NCBI RefSeq assembly: GCF_001939075.1
Contig: NZ_MPTA01000001.1
Span: forward strand, 372,001 to 436,000
From: Paenisporosarcina indica
GTDB lineage: Bacteria > Bacillota > Bacilli > Bacillales_A > Planococcaceae
Direction of reading: 5' to 3'
DNA length: 64,000 nt
Shown here piece by piece: positions 21,529 through 31,835 of the stretch. How positions within the stretch are numbered: the stretch's first letter is position 1; each line of letters begins with the position of its first letter. The position numbers were made by a program, and so were the translations under genes. The notes under the pieces were generated by a model. It was not told where the DNA came from and ran no database searches. It was given only the letters and a program-made list of their open reading frames with translations.

Positions 21529-23220
21529 TTACTTCCGTAACTTCCTCACAATATCTTCACTAGGCGTTACAAAAACTGTTTTCTGTTCAAAATAAATGAC
21601 AAATCCGGGCTTTGAACCATTTGGTTTTTTCACGTGTCGTATTTCAGTATAGTCGACAGGGACAGAAGAAGAATCTCGAGCTTTACTGAAGTATGCGGCC
21701 AACTTTGCAGCTTCTAAAATTGACTCTTCGTCGGGTTCGTTATCGTGAATAACCACATGTGATCCAGGAATATCTTTCGTGTGGAACCATGTTTGTGATT
21801 TGCTTGCCAATTTAAATGTTAAATAATCATTTTGTTTGTTATTTTTCCCTACAGAAATTGGCAACCCTGTTGAAGACACAAAGTTTTCTGGAGAAGGTTT
21901 AACCACTTTTTTCTTCTTTTTCAAGATGCGTGCTTTCATCCAGCCTTGCTCAGCTAATTCTTCTCGAATTTCTTCGATATCTTGAGGAGAAGCTTGCATC
22001 ACTTGTTGTTGCAACATTTCTAGATAATCAATATCTTCTTTTGTTTTATCAAGTTGTTGTTGAGTTTTGAGTAAAGCCGTTTTGGCTTTGTTATATTTTG
22101 TGTAAAAACTCTGTGCGTTCTCAACTGGTGTTTTCCTTGGGCTCAAGGCGATTTTAACAACCGCATTGTTTTCATCGTAGTAATTCACGACTTCAGCCTC
22201 AGTCATTCCTTTTTCAAGTAGGTACAAATTGGCCATTAGTAGCTCACCATGAAGTTGGAATGTCTCCAGTTTTTCAGCGTTCGCTTTTTCTTTCGCTAGT
22301 TTTTTCATTTTTAGTTTTAATTTATCAATTTCATTCTGAAGCCAGCGTTCTAAATCCCCAGCTTGTTGTTTTACTCTGTCACGTTCTGCTCGCGCGAAGT
22401 ACACTTTATCAAGTAGTGCGCCAAGTGAAGGGTAAGAAGTTTTATTTCCTTCTAGATGCGTTAAATCGACACTCGAAAAAATGGCTTTATTGCCAGTTTC
22501 AATATATTGCCCATTTGGAATTTGTTGATCAAATTCATCAATGAACTGTTTAAATTCCACATATGCTGATTGAGTGCTGTTATTTATACGATTTGCTAGT
22601 TCTTTCGCATGCAATGGCGAGAAGCCACTTAGATTTAAAAGAAATTCACTAGCTAAATCTTCCACATTCAAGAAAGTCGAAAACGATGATTCATCTAATT
22701 CATAAGGATTCCTTTTATCTTGTTTCGGAGGTGCTATATGCGGTTGACCTGGCATGATTGTTCTGTAACTGTTAACAGATGGAGACAAATGTTTCAAGCT
22801 ATCTAATATTAGATTGCGAACAGGGTCAACTAAAATGACATTACTATGTCTTCCCATGATTTCAATATGCAGTTCACGCACCATGTCGTCACCGATTTCA
22901 TTTTTCCCTTCAACACGCAGAATGAATACGCGATCCATATCCAATTGCGAAATGGAGGATATAAATCCACCTTCTAAATGTTTTCGAAGTAGCATACAAA
23001 ACATAGGTGGTTCGAAAGGATTATCTATTGCCTCGTTTGTCATATGTATTCTTGAGTAAGAAGGGTGAATCGATATAAGCAAGCGGTTATTTCTACCGCC
23101 AGCACGAATATGCAACACAATTTCTTGTGAGTTCGGTTGATGTATTTTAGAGATACGTCCAGTTACTAATTGTTGGAGCTCGTGTGTCATTGCCTTTGTA
23201 AATAAACCATCAAATGCCAT
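21529..23220 (-). CDS. rqcH: RqcH, NFACT-family ribosome quality control protein (Rqc2/FbpA homologue)
   Basis: Binds stalled 50S-peptidyl-tRNA and recruits tRNA-Ala for C-terminal alanine tailing of nascent chains. The order is NFACT-N (start MAFDGLFTKAMTHELQ, with the QLDMDRVF acidic-basic motif near residue 100), HhH region, long coiled coil (about 270-430), and NFACT-R at the C-terminus (WFHTKDIPGSHVVI). 563 aa. Older annotations call it a fibronectin-binding protein. It is divergent from remA, and its start is an ATG after AAAGAGGAA. Confidence 0.95.
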   Translation of the reverse strand: MAFDGLFTKAMTHELQQLVTGRISKIHQPNSQEIVLHIRAGGRNNRLLISIHPSYSRIHMTNEAIDNPFEPPMFCMLLRKHLEGGFISSISQLDMDRVFILRVEGKNEIGDDMVRELHIEIMGRHSNVILVDPVRNLILDSLKHLSPSVNSYRTIMPGQPHIAPPKQDKRNPYELDESSFSTFLNVEDLASEFLLNLSGFSPLHAKELANRINNSTQSAYVEFKQFIDEFDQQIPNGQYIETGNKAIFSSVDLTHLEGNKTSYPSLGALLDKVYFARAERDRVKQQAGDLERWLQNEIDKLKLKMKKLAKEKANAEKLETFQLHGELLMANLYLLEKGMTEAEVVNYYDENNAVVKIALSPRKTPVENAQSFYTKYNKAKTALLKTQQQLDKTKEDIDYLEMLQQQVMQASPQDIEEIREELAEQGWMKARILKKKKKVVKPSPENFVSSTGLPISVGKNNKQNDYLTFKLASKSQTWFHTKDIPGSHVVIHDNEPDEESILEAAKLAAYFSKARDSSSVPVDYTEIRHVKKPNGSKPGFVIYFEQKTVFVTPSEDIVRKLRK

Positions 23221-23334
23221 AAGTATTCCTCTTTCAAAACGTTTTGCTCTATCTTATCATTTTATTGGACGTATGTGATATAATTGGCTAAGTCTGTTAC
23301 AAAGAAAGTGGAAACTCTAATAGGAGGAAAAACT

Positions 23335-23586
23335 GTGCCAAATAGAAAGTTTATCAATATCGGAAACGGTAGTGTGGTAGCAGTTGAACGAATCATCTCC
23401 ATTTTGCCTCCTGAATCAGCGCCAATTAAGCGTCTCGTTCAAGATGCAAGAGATAAAGGGTTTCTTATTGACGCAACTTACGGTAAAAAAACCCGTGCAA
23501 TATTTGTGATGGATAGTGCACATGTGGTTTTATCAGCCGTTAATGCCGATACCATGGTGACACGTATGATAGAACAAGCCGAATAG
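23335..23586 (+). CDS. remA: RemA-type regulator (DUF370)
   Basis: 83-residue DNA-binding protein that in B. subtilis activates biofilm matrix and osmoprotection genes. The sequence follows the family closely ([47 protein letters not shown]). Start GTG 23335 is preferred: it follows AGGAGGAAA and aligns with known N-termini, though the frame is open to 23284. Operonic with gmk, 17 bases on. Confidence 0.92.
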   Translation: MPNRKFINIGNGSVVAVERIISILPPESAPIKRLVQDARDKGFLIDATYGKKTRAIFVMDSAHVVLSAVNADTMVTRMIEQAE

Positions 23587-23603
23587 ATAAAAAGAGGGAT
23601 TGA

Positions 23604-24223
<620 letters not shown>

Positions 24224-24224
<1 letters not shown>

Positions 24225-24448
24225 TGTTATATCCATCAGTTGATTCACTTAAAAGCAAAATCGATTCAAAATACACACTTGTGAGTTTAGCTTCAAAACG
24301 TGCACGCCAATTACAAGAAGAGGGCGGCGAAAGACTAGATTCTTACGTCTCTTTAAAATATGTCGGCAGAGCTCTTGAGGAAGTTGCCTGTGGTGCTTTG
24401 ACGAAAGAAGATCAAGACGAAGCAACAATTTACGAAGACGAAATTTGA
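24224..24448 (+). CDS. rpoZ: RNA polymerase omega subunit
   Basis: Assembly factor of RNA polymerase. 74 residues, beginning MLYPSVDSL, with the conserved [17 protein letters not shown] helix pairing with beta-prime. Coupled to gmk by a one-base overlap. Confidence 0.93.
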
Positions 24449-24468
24449 CCCCCTATTATTGACCAATG

Positions 24469-24510
24469 AAAACTCCCTTAGTCGTTAATTGCTTTGGGAG
24501 TTTGTTGTTT
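24469..24510 (+). terminator. Probable terminator after rpoZ
   Basis: AAACTCCC/GGGAGTTT stem with a 19-base loop followed by TGTTGTTT. Moderate; it sits between rpoZ and coaBC. Confidence 0.55.
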
Positions 24511-24528
24511 GAGGAAGGAAGAATGTTC

Positions 24529-25743
24529 ATGCTAGCAAACAAAAAAATCTTACTATGCGTATCAGGTGGAATTGCTGTTTATAAAGCAGTAGCCCTCGTT
24601 AGTAAATTGTCTCAAGCGGGAGCTGAAGTCAAAGTCATCATGACAGAATCTGCTACAAAGTTTGTACAGCCGCTGAGCTTTCAAGTGATGTCGCGAAACG
24701 ATGTATATACCGATACTTTTGATGAAAAAAACTCAAAAGTCATTGCACATATCAATTTAGCTGATTGGGCCGATTTAGTTATTGTGGCACCTGCTACTGC
24801 CAATGTTATTGGGAAACTTGCCAATGGGATTGCAGATAATATGGTCACCACCACGCTTCTAGCAACCACTGCAAAAGTGTGGATTGCTCCAGCTATGAAT
24901 GTACATATGTATGATCACCCTGCAGTTAAAAGGAATATTGAGACACTCGCAGGAGATGGTTATGAATTTATCGAACCGTCAGAAGGCTATTTAGCATGTG
25001 GATATGTTGGAAAAGGAAGACTTGAAGAACCCGAAAAGATAGTTGAATTAGTTACTTCATTTTTCGTTCCGAAACAATTGCCGCTAAAAGGAAAAAAAGT
25101 AGTAATTACAGCGGGACCCACTCGTGAACGAATCGATCCAGTACGATTTCTAACCAATTTTTCTTCCGGGAAAATGGGCTATGCACTTGCCGAAGCAGCA
25201 CAAAAACTAGGTGCAGAAACCATTCTAGTGTCAGGTCCAGTTTCTCTTCCTGCACCTCAGGGAGTAAATGTGATTGAAGTTGAAAGTGCAGAAGAAATGT
25301 TGCAAACAGTACTACAACATTATGATCGCGCAGATATAGTGGTAAAAACGGCAGCTGTTGCTGACTATCGACCAAAAATAATGCATGATCAGAAAATAAA
25401 AAAACAAATTGGCGATTCTATACTCGAACTTGAGCGAACTACCGATATACTTTTAACGCTTGGTCAAAAGAAAACACATCAGCTATTAATTGGTTTCGCA
25501 GCAGAAACCAACGATGTCGAGACGTATGCAAAAGGAAAACTATCGAAGAAAAATGCAGATTACATTGTGGCAAATGATGTAACAAAAACCGATAGCGGTT
25601 TTGGAACGGATACTAATACGGTTACTTTATTTGGCAAAGAGAACTATTTACAGCACTTTGATAACATGTCAAAAAAAGAATTAGCGATTCAACTCTTCGA
25701 AACCATTCTGTCACATGAAAAGAGCTTGCAACATGTACGCTGA
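24529..25743 (+). CDS. coaBC: Bifunctional phosphopantothenoylcysteine decarboxylase / phosphopantothenate-cysteine ligase
   Basis: Two consecutive steps of coenzyme A synthesis. The N-terminal flavin decarboxylase (CoaC, about 1-185) shows KILLCVSGGIAVYKA, APATANVIGKLANG, PAMN and the Cys loop GYLACGYVGKGR. The C-terminal CTP-dependent ligase (CoaB, about 186-404) shows TAGPTRERIDPVRFLTN, SSGKMG and KTAAVADYRP. ATG 24529 aligns best with family N-termini; ATG 24523 is possible. It overlaps priA by eleven bases. Confidence 0.96.
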   Translation: MLANKKILLCVSGGIAVYKAVALVSKLSQAGAEVKVIMTESATKFVQPLSFQVMSRNDVYTDTFDEKNSKVIAHINLADWADLVIVAPATANVIGKLANGIADNMVTTTLLATTAKVWIAPAMNVHMYDHPAVKRNIETLAGDGYEFIEPSEGYLACGYVGKGRLEEPEKIVELVTSFFVPKQLPLKGKKVVITAGPTRERIDPVRFLTNFSSGKMGYALAEAAQKLGAETILVSGPVSLPAPQGVNVIEVESAEEMLQTVLQHYDRADIVVKTAAVADYRPKIMHDQKIKKQIGDSILELERTTDILLTLGQKKTHQLLIGFAAETNDVETYAKGKLSKKNADYIVANDVTKTDSGFGTDTNTVTLFGKENYLQHFDNMSKKELAIQLFETILSHEKSLQHVR

Positions 25744-28147
25744 GGTCATTGTCGATGTTGCAGCATATCCAATTGATCGACCATTTGATTATTCGGTTCC
25801 AGCACCATTTCAGCCGTTAATTGAAAGTGGATGTCGAGTAAAAGTTCCTTTTGGTAATCGACAAGTCCTCGGATTTGTAACTGCTTTAAAAAATGAGACG
25901 GAAGTTCCTCTAGAGAAACAAAAACCAATTGGTGAACTTTTAGACATCCAACCGGCATTAACACAAGAATTGTTGGCTTTGACGAAGTGGATGAAACGGC
26001 ATACGTTATGTTACGAGATTGATGCTCTACAAGTGATGTTGCCGTCTGCTTTGCGAGCGAAATATGAAAAAATCCTCCGAATTGTAGATAAAAGTGTTGT
26101 TCTTCCTCCTGCTGTACAAGCCTTATTTCAACAAAAGGAAAGTGTTGAGTTGCAAGCGGGCGAATCCAAAGAACTGCTTTCGACCATAAAAAGATTAATA
26201 AAAGAAGACGTATTGACTTTGGAAACGGCAGTAAAACAGAAGACGGCGATGAAAAAAGTAAGAATCGTTCAAATTGAATCTGATGTAAATCAATTACAAA
26301 CAATCTATGAACAGGTTTCAAATCAAGCGAAGAAACAAAAAAATGTGGTCAACTGGATGATCGCTCACGCTGGGAAACGAATCGTTTCGACTGACTTGTT
26401 GAAGCAACTTAATATCTCAAATGCAATCTTGCAAGAGGTGATAAAAAAAGGTGCAGCAACAATAGAAATGGAAGAAGTTTACCGCGATCCATATGCCGAT
26501 AGAACTATTAATACAACAAATAAACTAGCATTAACGAATGAACAAGATATCGCATTGAATGAAATCCTTCGTTCATACAATGCAAAAGAAGCAAAAACTT
26601 TTCTACTTCATGGCATCACAGGAAGTGGAAAAACTGAAATATATTTGCAAGCTATTGAACGTGTCATTCTTGATCAAAAAGAAGCAATTGTCCTAGTTCC
26701 GGAAATATCACTTACCCCTCAAATGACCAACCGCTTTAAAGAACGATTTGGCTCTCTTGTCGCTGTGTTACATAGTGGCTTATCAACTGGAGAAAAATAC
26801 GATGAATGGCGTAAAATTAAGCGTGGTGAAGTTAATGTTGTGGTAGGTGCTCGATCAGCAGTTTTTGCGCCTTTTCAAAATATCGGTTTAATTATTTTGG
26901 ACGAAGAACATGAGGGAACGTATAAACAAGATGATTCCCCTCGCTACCATGCTAGGGATATCGCGATTTGGAGAAGTGAGTACCATAAATGTCCCGTTAT
27001 TTTAGGAAGTGCCACCCCATCACTTGAATCTTATGCACGTGCGAAAAAAGGGAACTATACATTACTAACACTTGAAAATCGGCCAAAACACCAAGCTCTT
27101 CCTGAAGTGTCAGTCGTTGACATGCGTGAGGAGTTGAAAAATGGCAACAGATCTATGTTTTCTATCGATTTAGCTGAAGCCATTAAACTTCGTCTGGACA
27201 GGCAGGAACAAATGGTATTGTTTTTAAATCGACGTGGGCACTCTTCTTTCGTCTTATGTAGAGACTGCGGCACCGTTGTGGAATGTCCTAACTGCGATAT
27301 ATCCATGACTTATCATCGACATAATGAACGGATTAAGTGTCATTACTGTGGGGAAGAATCTCAAGTGCCAACTATTTGCCCAGAATGTAAAAGTGAGCAT
27401 ATTCGGTTTTTTGGTACAGGGACTCAAAAAGTAGAGGAAGAGATTGCTCGGTTGTTTCCGACTGCACGCGTCCTCCGTATGGATGTCGACACCACACGCA
27501 AAAAAGGTGCACATGAACAAATATTGCAACAGTTTGGTGAAGGAAAAGCTGACATTTTGCTCGGGACTCAAATGATTGCCAAAGGGTTGGATTTCCCGAA
27601 TATCACATTAGTTGGTGTCCTATCTGCGGATACAACCTTGCATTTAGCGGACTTTCGTGCGGCAGAGAAAACGTTTCAGTTACTGACTCAAGTAAGTGGA
27701 CGTGCTGGTCGCCACGATAAAGAAGGTAAAGTAATTGTACAAACTTATACGCCAGAACATTATGCCATTCAATTTGCACAACATCATGATTTTGTGCCTT
27801 TTTACAATCAAGAAATGATGAATCGAAAACAGTTCGCCTACCCACCTTTTACGTATGTAGTGTTAATTCAATTTACACATGAAGATGTATTAATGACAGC
27901 AGAATATGCACATAAAGCTGCGAACTGGCTGCGTGGAAATTTATCGAGCGGGGCTGAAATAATTGGTCCGTCTGCTTCGTCGATCAGTCGCTTGCAAAAT
28001 AGATATCGATATCAATGTTTGATAAAATATAAAAAAGAACCAGAGCTCCCGGAAATCTTACAACAATTAACTCGGATGTACCGAACAGATTGGATGAAAA
28101 AAGGGATTTTGATGTCGATTGATTTAAATCCATCGTCCATTATGTGA
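25733..28147 (+). CDS. priA: Primosomal protein N' (replication restart helicase PriA)
   Basis: 3'-5' helicase that reloads the replisome at stalled forks. The N-terminal 3'-DNA-binding domain is followed by a superfamily 2 core with Walker A GITGSGKTEIY and the DEEH box ILDEEHEGTYKQ. Zinc-binding cysteines are inserted (CRDCG, CPNC, CHYC, CPEC). 804 aa. ATG 25733 lies within the coaBC end with a weak ribosome site, suggesting translational coupling. Confidence 0.97.
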   Translation: MYAEVIVDVAAYPIDRPFDYSVPAPFQPLIESGCRVKVPFGNRQVLGFVTALKNETEVPLEKQKPIGELLDIQPALTQELLALTKWMKRHTLCYEIDALQVMLPSALRAKYEKILRIVDKSVVLPPAVQALFQQKESVELQAGESKELLSTIKRLIKEDVLTLETAVKQKTAMKKVRIVQIESDVNQLQTIYEQVSNQAKKQKNVVNWMIAHAGKRIVSTDLLKQLNISNAILQEVIKKGAATIEMEEVYRDPYADRTINTTNKLALTNEQDIALNEILRSYNAKEAKTFLLHGITGSGKTEIYLQAIERVILDQKEAIVLVPEISLTPQMTNRFKERFGSLVAVLHSGLSTGEKYDEWRKIKRGEVNVVVGARSAVFAPFQNIGLIILDEEHEGTYKQDDSPRYHARDIAIWRSEYHKCPVILGSATPSLESYARAKKGNYTLLTLENRPKHQALPEVSVVDMREELKNGNRSMFSIDLAEAIKLRLDRQEQMVLFLNRRGHSSFVLCRDCGTVVECPNCDISMTYHRHNERIKCHYCGEESQVPTICPECKSEHIRFFGTGTQKVEEEIARLFPTARVLRMDVDTTRKKGAHEQILQQFGEGKADILLGTQMIAKGLDFPNITLVGVLSADTTLHLADFRAAEKTFQLLTQVSGRAGRHDKEGKVIVQTYTPEHYAIQFAQHHDFVPFYNQEMMNRKQFAYPPFTYVVLIQFTHEDVLMTAEYAHKAANWLRGNLSSGAEIIGPSASSISRLQNRYRYQCLIKYKKEPELPEILQQLTRMYRTDWMKKGILMSIDLNPSSIM

Positions 28148-28172
28148 GCTGAAATGAAATGAGGTAATCCAT

Positions 28173-28667
28173 ATGACAATTAGAACCATCGTAAAAAACC
28201 CGAACGAAGTATTAAATAGGAAAACGAAGAAAGTAAATAAGTTTGATCAAAAGCTGACAACTTTATTAGAAGATATGTACGATACCATGATTGATGCGGA
28301 TGGGATTGGAATCGCTGCACCACAAGTGGGTGTATCCCTTCGAGTGGCGATAGTGGACCTAGGTGAAGGTGAAGAAATTATTGAAATGGTCAACCCTGAA
28401 GTGCTCGAAACGGAAGGGTTGGAAGTTGAAGTTGAAGGGTGTCTTAGTTTCCCTGACCTGTATGGGGAAGTTGAACGTCCTTTTTATGTAAGAATAAAAG
28501 CACAGGAACGTGATGGAACATGGTACGAACTTGAGGCAGAGGATTATGAGGCAAGAGCCATTTTACATGAAATTGATCATTTGGATGGAATTCTATTTGA
28601 TTCAAAAATAATTCGTGTAGTTGATCCATCTGAACTTGAACCTCAAGAGGAGGACGAATTAGTATGA
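28173..28667 (+). CDS. def: Peptide deformylase
   Basis: Removes the N-formyl group from new proteins. Motif 1 is GIGIAAPQVG (44-53), motif 2 EGCLSFP with metal ligand Cys90, motif 3 HEIDH with His132, Glu133 and His136. 164 aa, type 1. It overlaps fmt by four bases; the pair sets and removes the formyl group. Confidence 0.97.
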   Translation: MTIRTIVKNPNEVLNRKTKKVNKFDQKLTTLLEDMYDTMIDADGIGIAAPQVGVSLRVAIVDLGEGEEIIEMVNPEVLETEGLEVEVEGCLSFPDLYGEVERPFYVRIKAQERDGTWYELEAEDYEARAILHEIDHLDGILFDSKIIRVVDPSELEPQEEDELV

Positions 28668-29605
28668 CCTCTTTAGTTTTTATGGGAACACCTGAATTTT
28701 CCGTGCCGATTCTTACCATGCTTCACGAAGAAGGATATGACATTTTAGCTGTTGTTACGCAACCAGACCGCCCCGTAGGACGCAAGAAAGTGTTAACGCC
28801 AACTCCAGTAAAAAAAGAAGCGTTGCGACTTGGATACCCGGTTTTACAACCAGAAAAATTACGTGGTTCACAACAACTAGATGAAATTTTATCTTTAAAT
28901 CCTGACATCGTAATTACGGCTGCATTTGGACAGATACTTCCAAATGCAATATTGGAAGCACCTAAATTTGGCTGTTTAAATGTCCATGCGTCATTGCTTC
29001 CTGCATATCGAGGTGGAGCACCCATTCATCAGGCAGTGATTGACGGTCAAAATGAGACGGGTGTTACGATCATGTATATGGCTGAAAAATTAGATGCAGG
29101 TGATATCATTTCACAAAAAGCCATCTCAATTGAAGCGAACGACACAACGGGTAAACTTTTTGAGTCATTAAGCATCGTAGGACGTGACTTATTAAAAGAA
29201 ACATTACCTTCGATCCTCAACCAAAGTAACGCACGAATTGTGCAAGATGAAAAACTTGTAACATTCGCACGCAATATTTCAAGAGAACAGGAGCGAATTG
29301 ATTGGAATCAGTCTGCACAAGACATTTTCAATCAAGTTCGCGGTCTTAATCCATGGCCGGTTGCGTATACCACTCTCCAACAGCAAGCTGTTAAAGTTTG
29401 GTGGGGTCAACCAAGTGAACAACGTACAAATCAACCAATCGGGACTGTGGTTGAACTTAAGTCTGATCGAATTGTCGTGCAAACTGGCAATGAGCAAGCT
29501 TTTGAAATAACAGAATTACAGCCATCTGGAAAGAAAAAAATGTCTGCCGAGGAATTTCTGCGTGGTACTGGTTCGAAATTACAGATTGGGGATCAGTTTC
29601 AATGA
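28664..29605 (+). CDS. fmt: Methionyl-tRNA formyltransferase
   Basis: Formylates initiator Met-tRNA using 10-formyl-THF. The formyltransferase fold begins LVFMGTPEFSVPIL; the catalytic loop is NVHASLLPAYRGGAP, and the C-terminal tRNA-binding barrel starts near residue 205. 313 aa. ATGA overlaps on both sides (def, rsmB). Confidence 0.97.
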   Translation: MTSLVFMGTPEFSVPILTMLHEEGYDILAVVTQPDRPVGRKKVLTPTPVKKEALRLGYPVLQPEKLRGSQQLDEILSLNPDIVITAAFGQILPNAILEAPKFGCLNVHASLLPAYRGGAPIHQAVIDGQNETGVTIMYMAEKLDAGDIISQKAISIEANDTTGKLFESLSIVGRDLLKETLPSILNQSNARIVQDEKLVTFARNISREQERIDWNQSAQDIFNQVRGLNPWPVAYTTLQQQAVKVWWGQPSEQRTNQPIGTVVELKSDRIVVQTGNEQAFEITELQPSGKKKMSAEEFLRGTGSKLQIGDQFQ

Positions 29606-30957
29606 ATAGTAAATCATATAGAATGTGGAATGGGAATGTGCGGGATGCCGCATTATCCATTTTGATGGCAATTGAAAAGAGCCAAGCATATAGTAACTTG
29701 TTACTGCATCAAACAATTGAAAAGTATGATATTGAACCAAAAGATCGTGGGCTATTAACGGAAATCACGTATGGGACATTGCAACACAAAATGACCCTCG
29801 ATTATTACTTACAACCTTTTATTAAAGGGAAACTGGATGATTGGGTTCGCCAATTACTACGACTTTCTCTTTACCAAATTCATTATCTAGATCGTATTCC
29901 TAATCATGCTGCAGTAAATGAAGCGGTGGAAATAACGAAAAAACGAAGCCATAAAGGGACAGCCGGCTTAGTGAATGGCATATTACGATCCATTTTACGA
30001 GAAGGTGTTCGCTCTACTGAAGACATTACTGATCCAATCGAGAGACTTTCGATTGAAGCCAGTCATCCACAATGGTTAATTGAGCGTTGGGTGAAACAAT
30101 TCGGCTTTGAAAAAACAGCAACGATGGCTTTTGAAAATAATATCCCACCAGCACATACTTTGCGAGTGAACACAACGCGTATTGAAGTCCAAGAAGCCAT
30201 TGATATGTTGTTGGATGAAGGAATTGTAGCCCATCAGAGCGAAATCATTCCTGAGTGTCTGCGCATTGAAAAGGGCCAAGTAGCCAAAACGAAAGCCTAT
30301 CAATATGGTGCAGTGTCCATTCAAGATGAGAGTTCCATGATTCCAACGTATGCACTTCAAGTTGAACCTGGTCAACGAGTTTTAGACATGTGTGCAGCAC
30401 CTGGCGGGAAGTCCATGCATATCGCGGAGAAATTGAATGGAGAAGGTTCTCTAGTATCAGTAGATCTTCACCCGCATAAAGTGAAGCTTATAGCAGATCA
30501 AGCCACGAGATTAGGGTTTAGTAATATCGAGACTCGTACATTTGATAGTAGAGAACTGACGAATGAATATGATGAGGAATCATTTGATCGAATTTTAGTA
30601 GATGCACCATGTAGTGGTTTGGGAGTTATTCGAAGAAAACCAGACATTAAGTATACAAAGAAACAAGAAGATTTTGCTTCCTTGCATAAAATTCAAAACC
30701 GTCTACTTGACGAAGCATACAAGCTGCTGAAACCAAATGGTTTGATTGTATACAGTACATGTACAATCGACGAAGTTGAAAATATCGGCACGGTTAACGC
30801 TTTTCTTGCCAATCATCCTGAAATGCAGCTAGAAAATTTAGATGTGTTGCCTGAAGCATTCCATCACTTAACAACAAATGGGATGGTCAATATATTCCCA
30901 CAAGATTTCAACAGCGATGGATTTTTTGTTGCTGCGTTTCGAAAGAAAAGTCTTTAA
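29602..30957 (+). CDS. rsmB: 16S rRNA (cytosine-967-C5)-methyltransferase RsmB
   Basis: N-terminal NusB-like RNA-binding domain (about 10-140), then a SAM methyltransferase with motif I DMCAAPGGKS, the motif IV cysteine in DAPCSGLG, and the catalytic cysteine in YSTCT. 451 aa. In Bacillus rlmN follows; here a 123-base gap without rlmN leads to prpC. Confidence 0.95.
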   Translation: MNSKSYRMWNGNVRDAALSILMAIEKSQAYSNLLLHQTIEKYDIEPKDRGLLTEITYGTLQHKMTLDYYLQPFIKGKLDDWVRQLLRLSLYQIHYLDRIPNHAAVNEAVEITKKRSHKGTAGLVNGILRSILREGVRSTEDITDPIERLSIEASHPQWLIERWVKQFGFEKTATMAFENNIPPAHTLRVNTTRIEVQEAIDMLLDEGIVAHQSEIIPECLRIEKGQVAKTKAYQYGAVSIQDESSMIPTYALQVEPGQRVLDMCAAPGGKSMHIAEKLNGEGSLVSVDLHPHKVKLIADQATRLGFSNIETRTFDSRELTNEYDEESFDRILVDAPCSGLGVIRRKPDIKYTKKQEDFASLHKIQNRLLDEAYKLLKPNGLIVYSTCTIDEVENIGTVNAFLANHPEMQLENLDVLPEAFHHLTTNGMVNIFPQDFNSDGFFVAAFRKKSL

Positions 30958-31083
30958 TATAGACTCCTGATTAATCTTTAGGTAGTAACAAACCGTCGTG
31001 AACACGGCTCTGATATTGATGTTGATGTGGTTTTCTGAGAATTTGAAACGAAGAAATGTCAACAAGAAACGGAGTGACAATTG

Positions 31084-31833
31084 ATGAAGTACACCGTACT
31101 AAGTGATATTGGTCTAAAACGTTCGGTAAATGAAGATTGCGCGGCAATGTTCGTGCGATCTGATTTTGTCCGTTTAGGCGTAATTGCAGATGGAATGGGC
31201 GGACACAATGCAGGCGATATTGCGAGTGACATGGCCATTACTCAAATCGGGAAATATTTTGAAAGTGCAACCCCGGATCAATTCTATTCAGTAGAATCGA
31301 TCAAACAATGGTTTTTAGAAGCGGTTAAAAAAATCAATAAATTAATTTTTACTTATTCATTAACACATGAAGATTGTCAAGGAATGGGTACGACGTTCTT
31401 AGCGGTGGTATTAACTGGCCAACAAAAAGTACTTTGTCACATTGGAGATAGTCGTGCTTACGAGTGGCACGAAGGAAAAATGAAACAACTAACAAAAGAT
31501 CACTCATATGTAAACGTATTGGTAGATCACGGAGAAATAAGTGCAGAAGAAGCAGAACGTCATCCAAGAAAGAATTTAATCACAAAGGCATTAGGGACTG
31601 AGAAAAACATTGAACCGGACTTTATTTCATTAATTATACCTACATATTCTTATTTACTCTTATGTTCTGATGGTCTAAGTAATAAATTATCAATCGATGA
31701 CATGACAAATATCTTGTCCTCCAATGACTCCGTTGATGAAAAAGGCACGCAGTTAGTTGGCCTTGCGAATGCAAAAGGTGGAGAAGATAACATCTCTCTT
31801 GTCTTAATTGCCAACATGAAAGAGGGGGTGTAG
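31084..31833 (+). CDS. prpC: PP2C-family protein phosphatase PrpC
   Basis: Metal-dependent Ser/Thr phosphatase opposing PrkC. PPM motifs are in order: RSVNEDCAA, IADGMGGHNAGD (metal aspartate), GMGTT, HIGDSRAY, LLCSDGLSN and GGEDNIS. 249 aa. ATG 31084 sits behind GGAG; TTG 31081 is adjacent in frame. Two bases separate it from prkC. Confidence 0.96.
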   Translation: MKYTVLSDIGLKRSVNEDCAAMFVRSDFVRLGVIADGMGGHNAGDIASDMAITQIGKYFESATPDQFYSVESIKQWFLEAVKKINKLIFTYSLTHEDCQGMGTTFLAVVLTGQQKVLCHIGDSRAYEWHEGKMKQLTKDHSYVNVLVDHGEISAEEAERHPRKNLITKALGTEKNIEPDFISLIIPTYSYLLLCSDGLSNKLSIDDMTNILSSNDSVDEKGTQLVGLANAKGGEDNISLVLIANMKEGV

Positions 31834-31835
31834 AC

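Noticed and set aside
25746-26321. 191-residue ORF on the minus strand
   Set aside because: Fully antisense to priA, no ribosome site, composition of a shadow frame.
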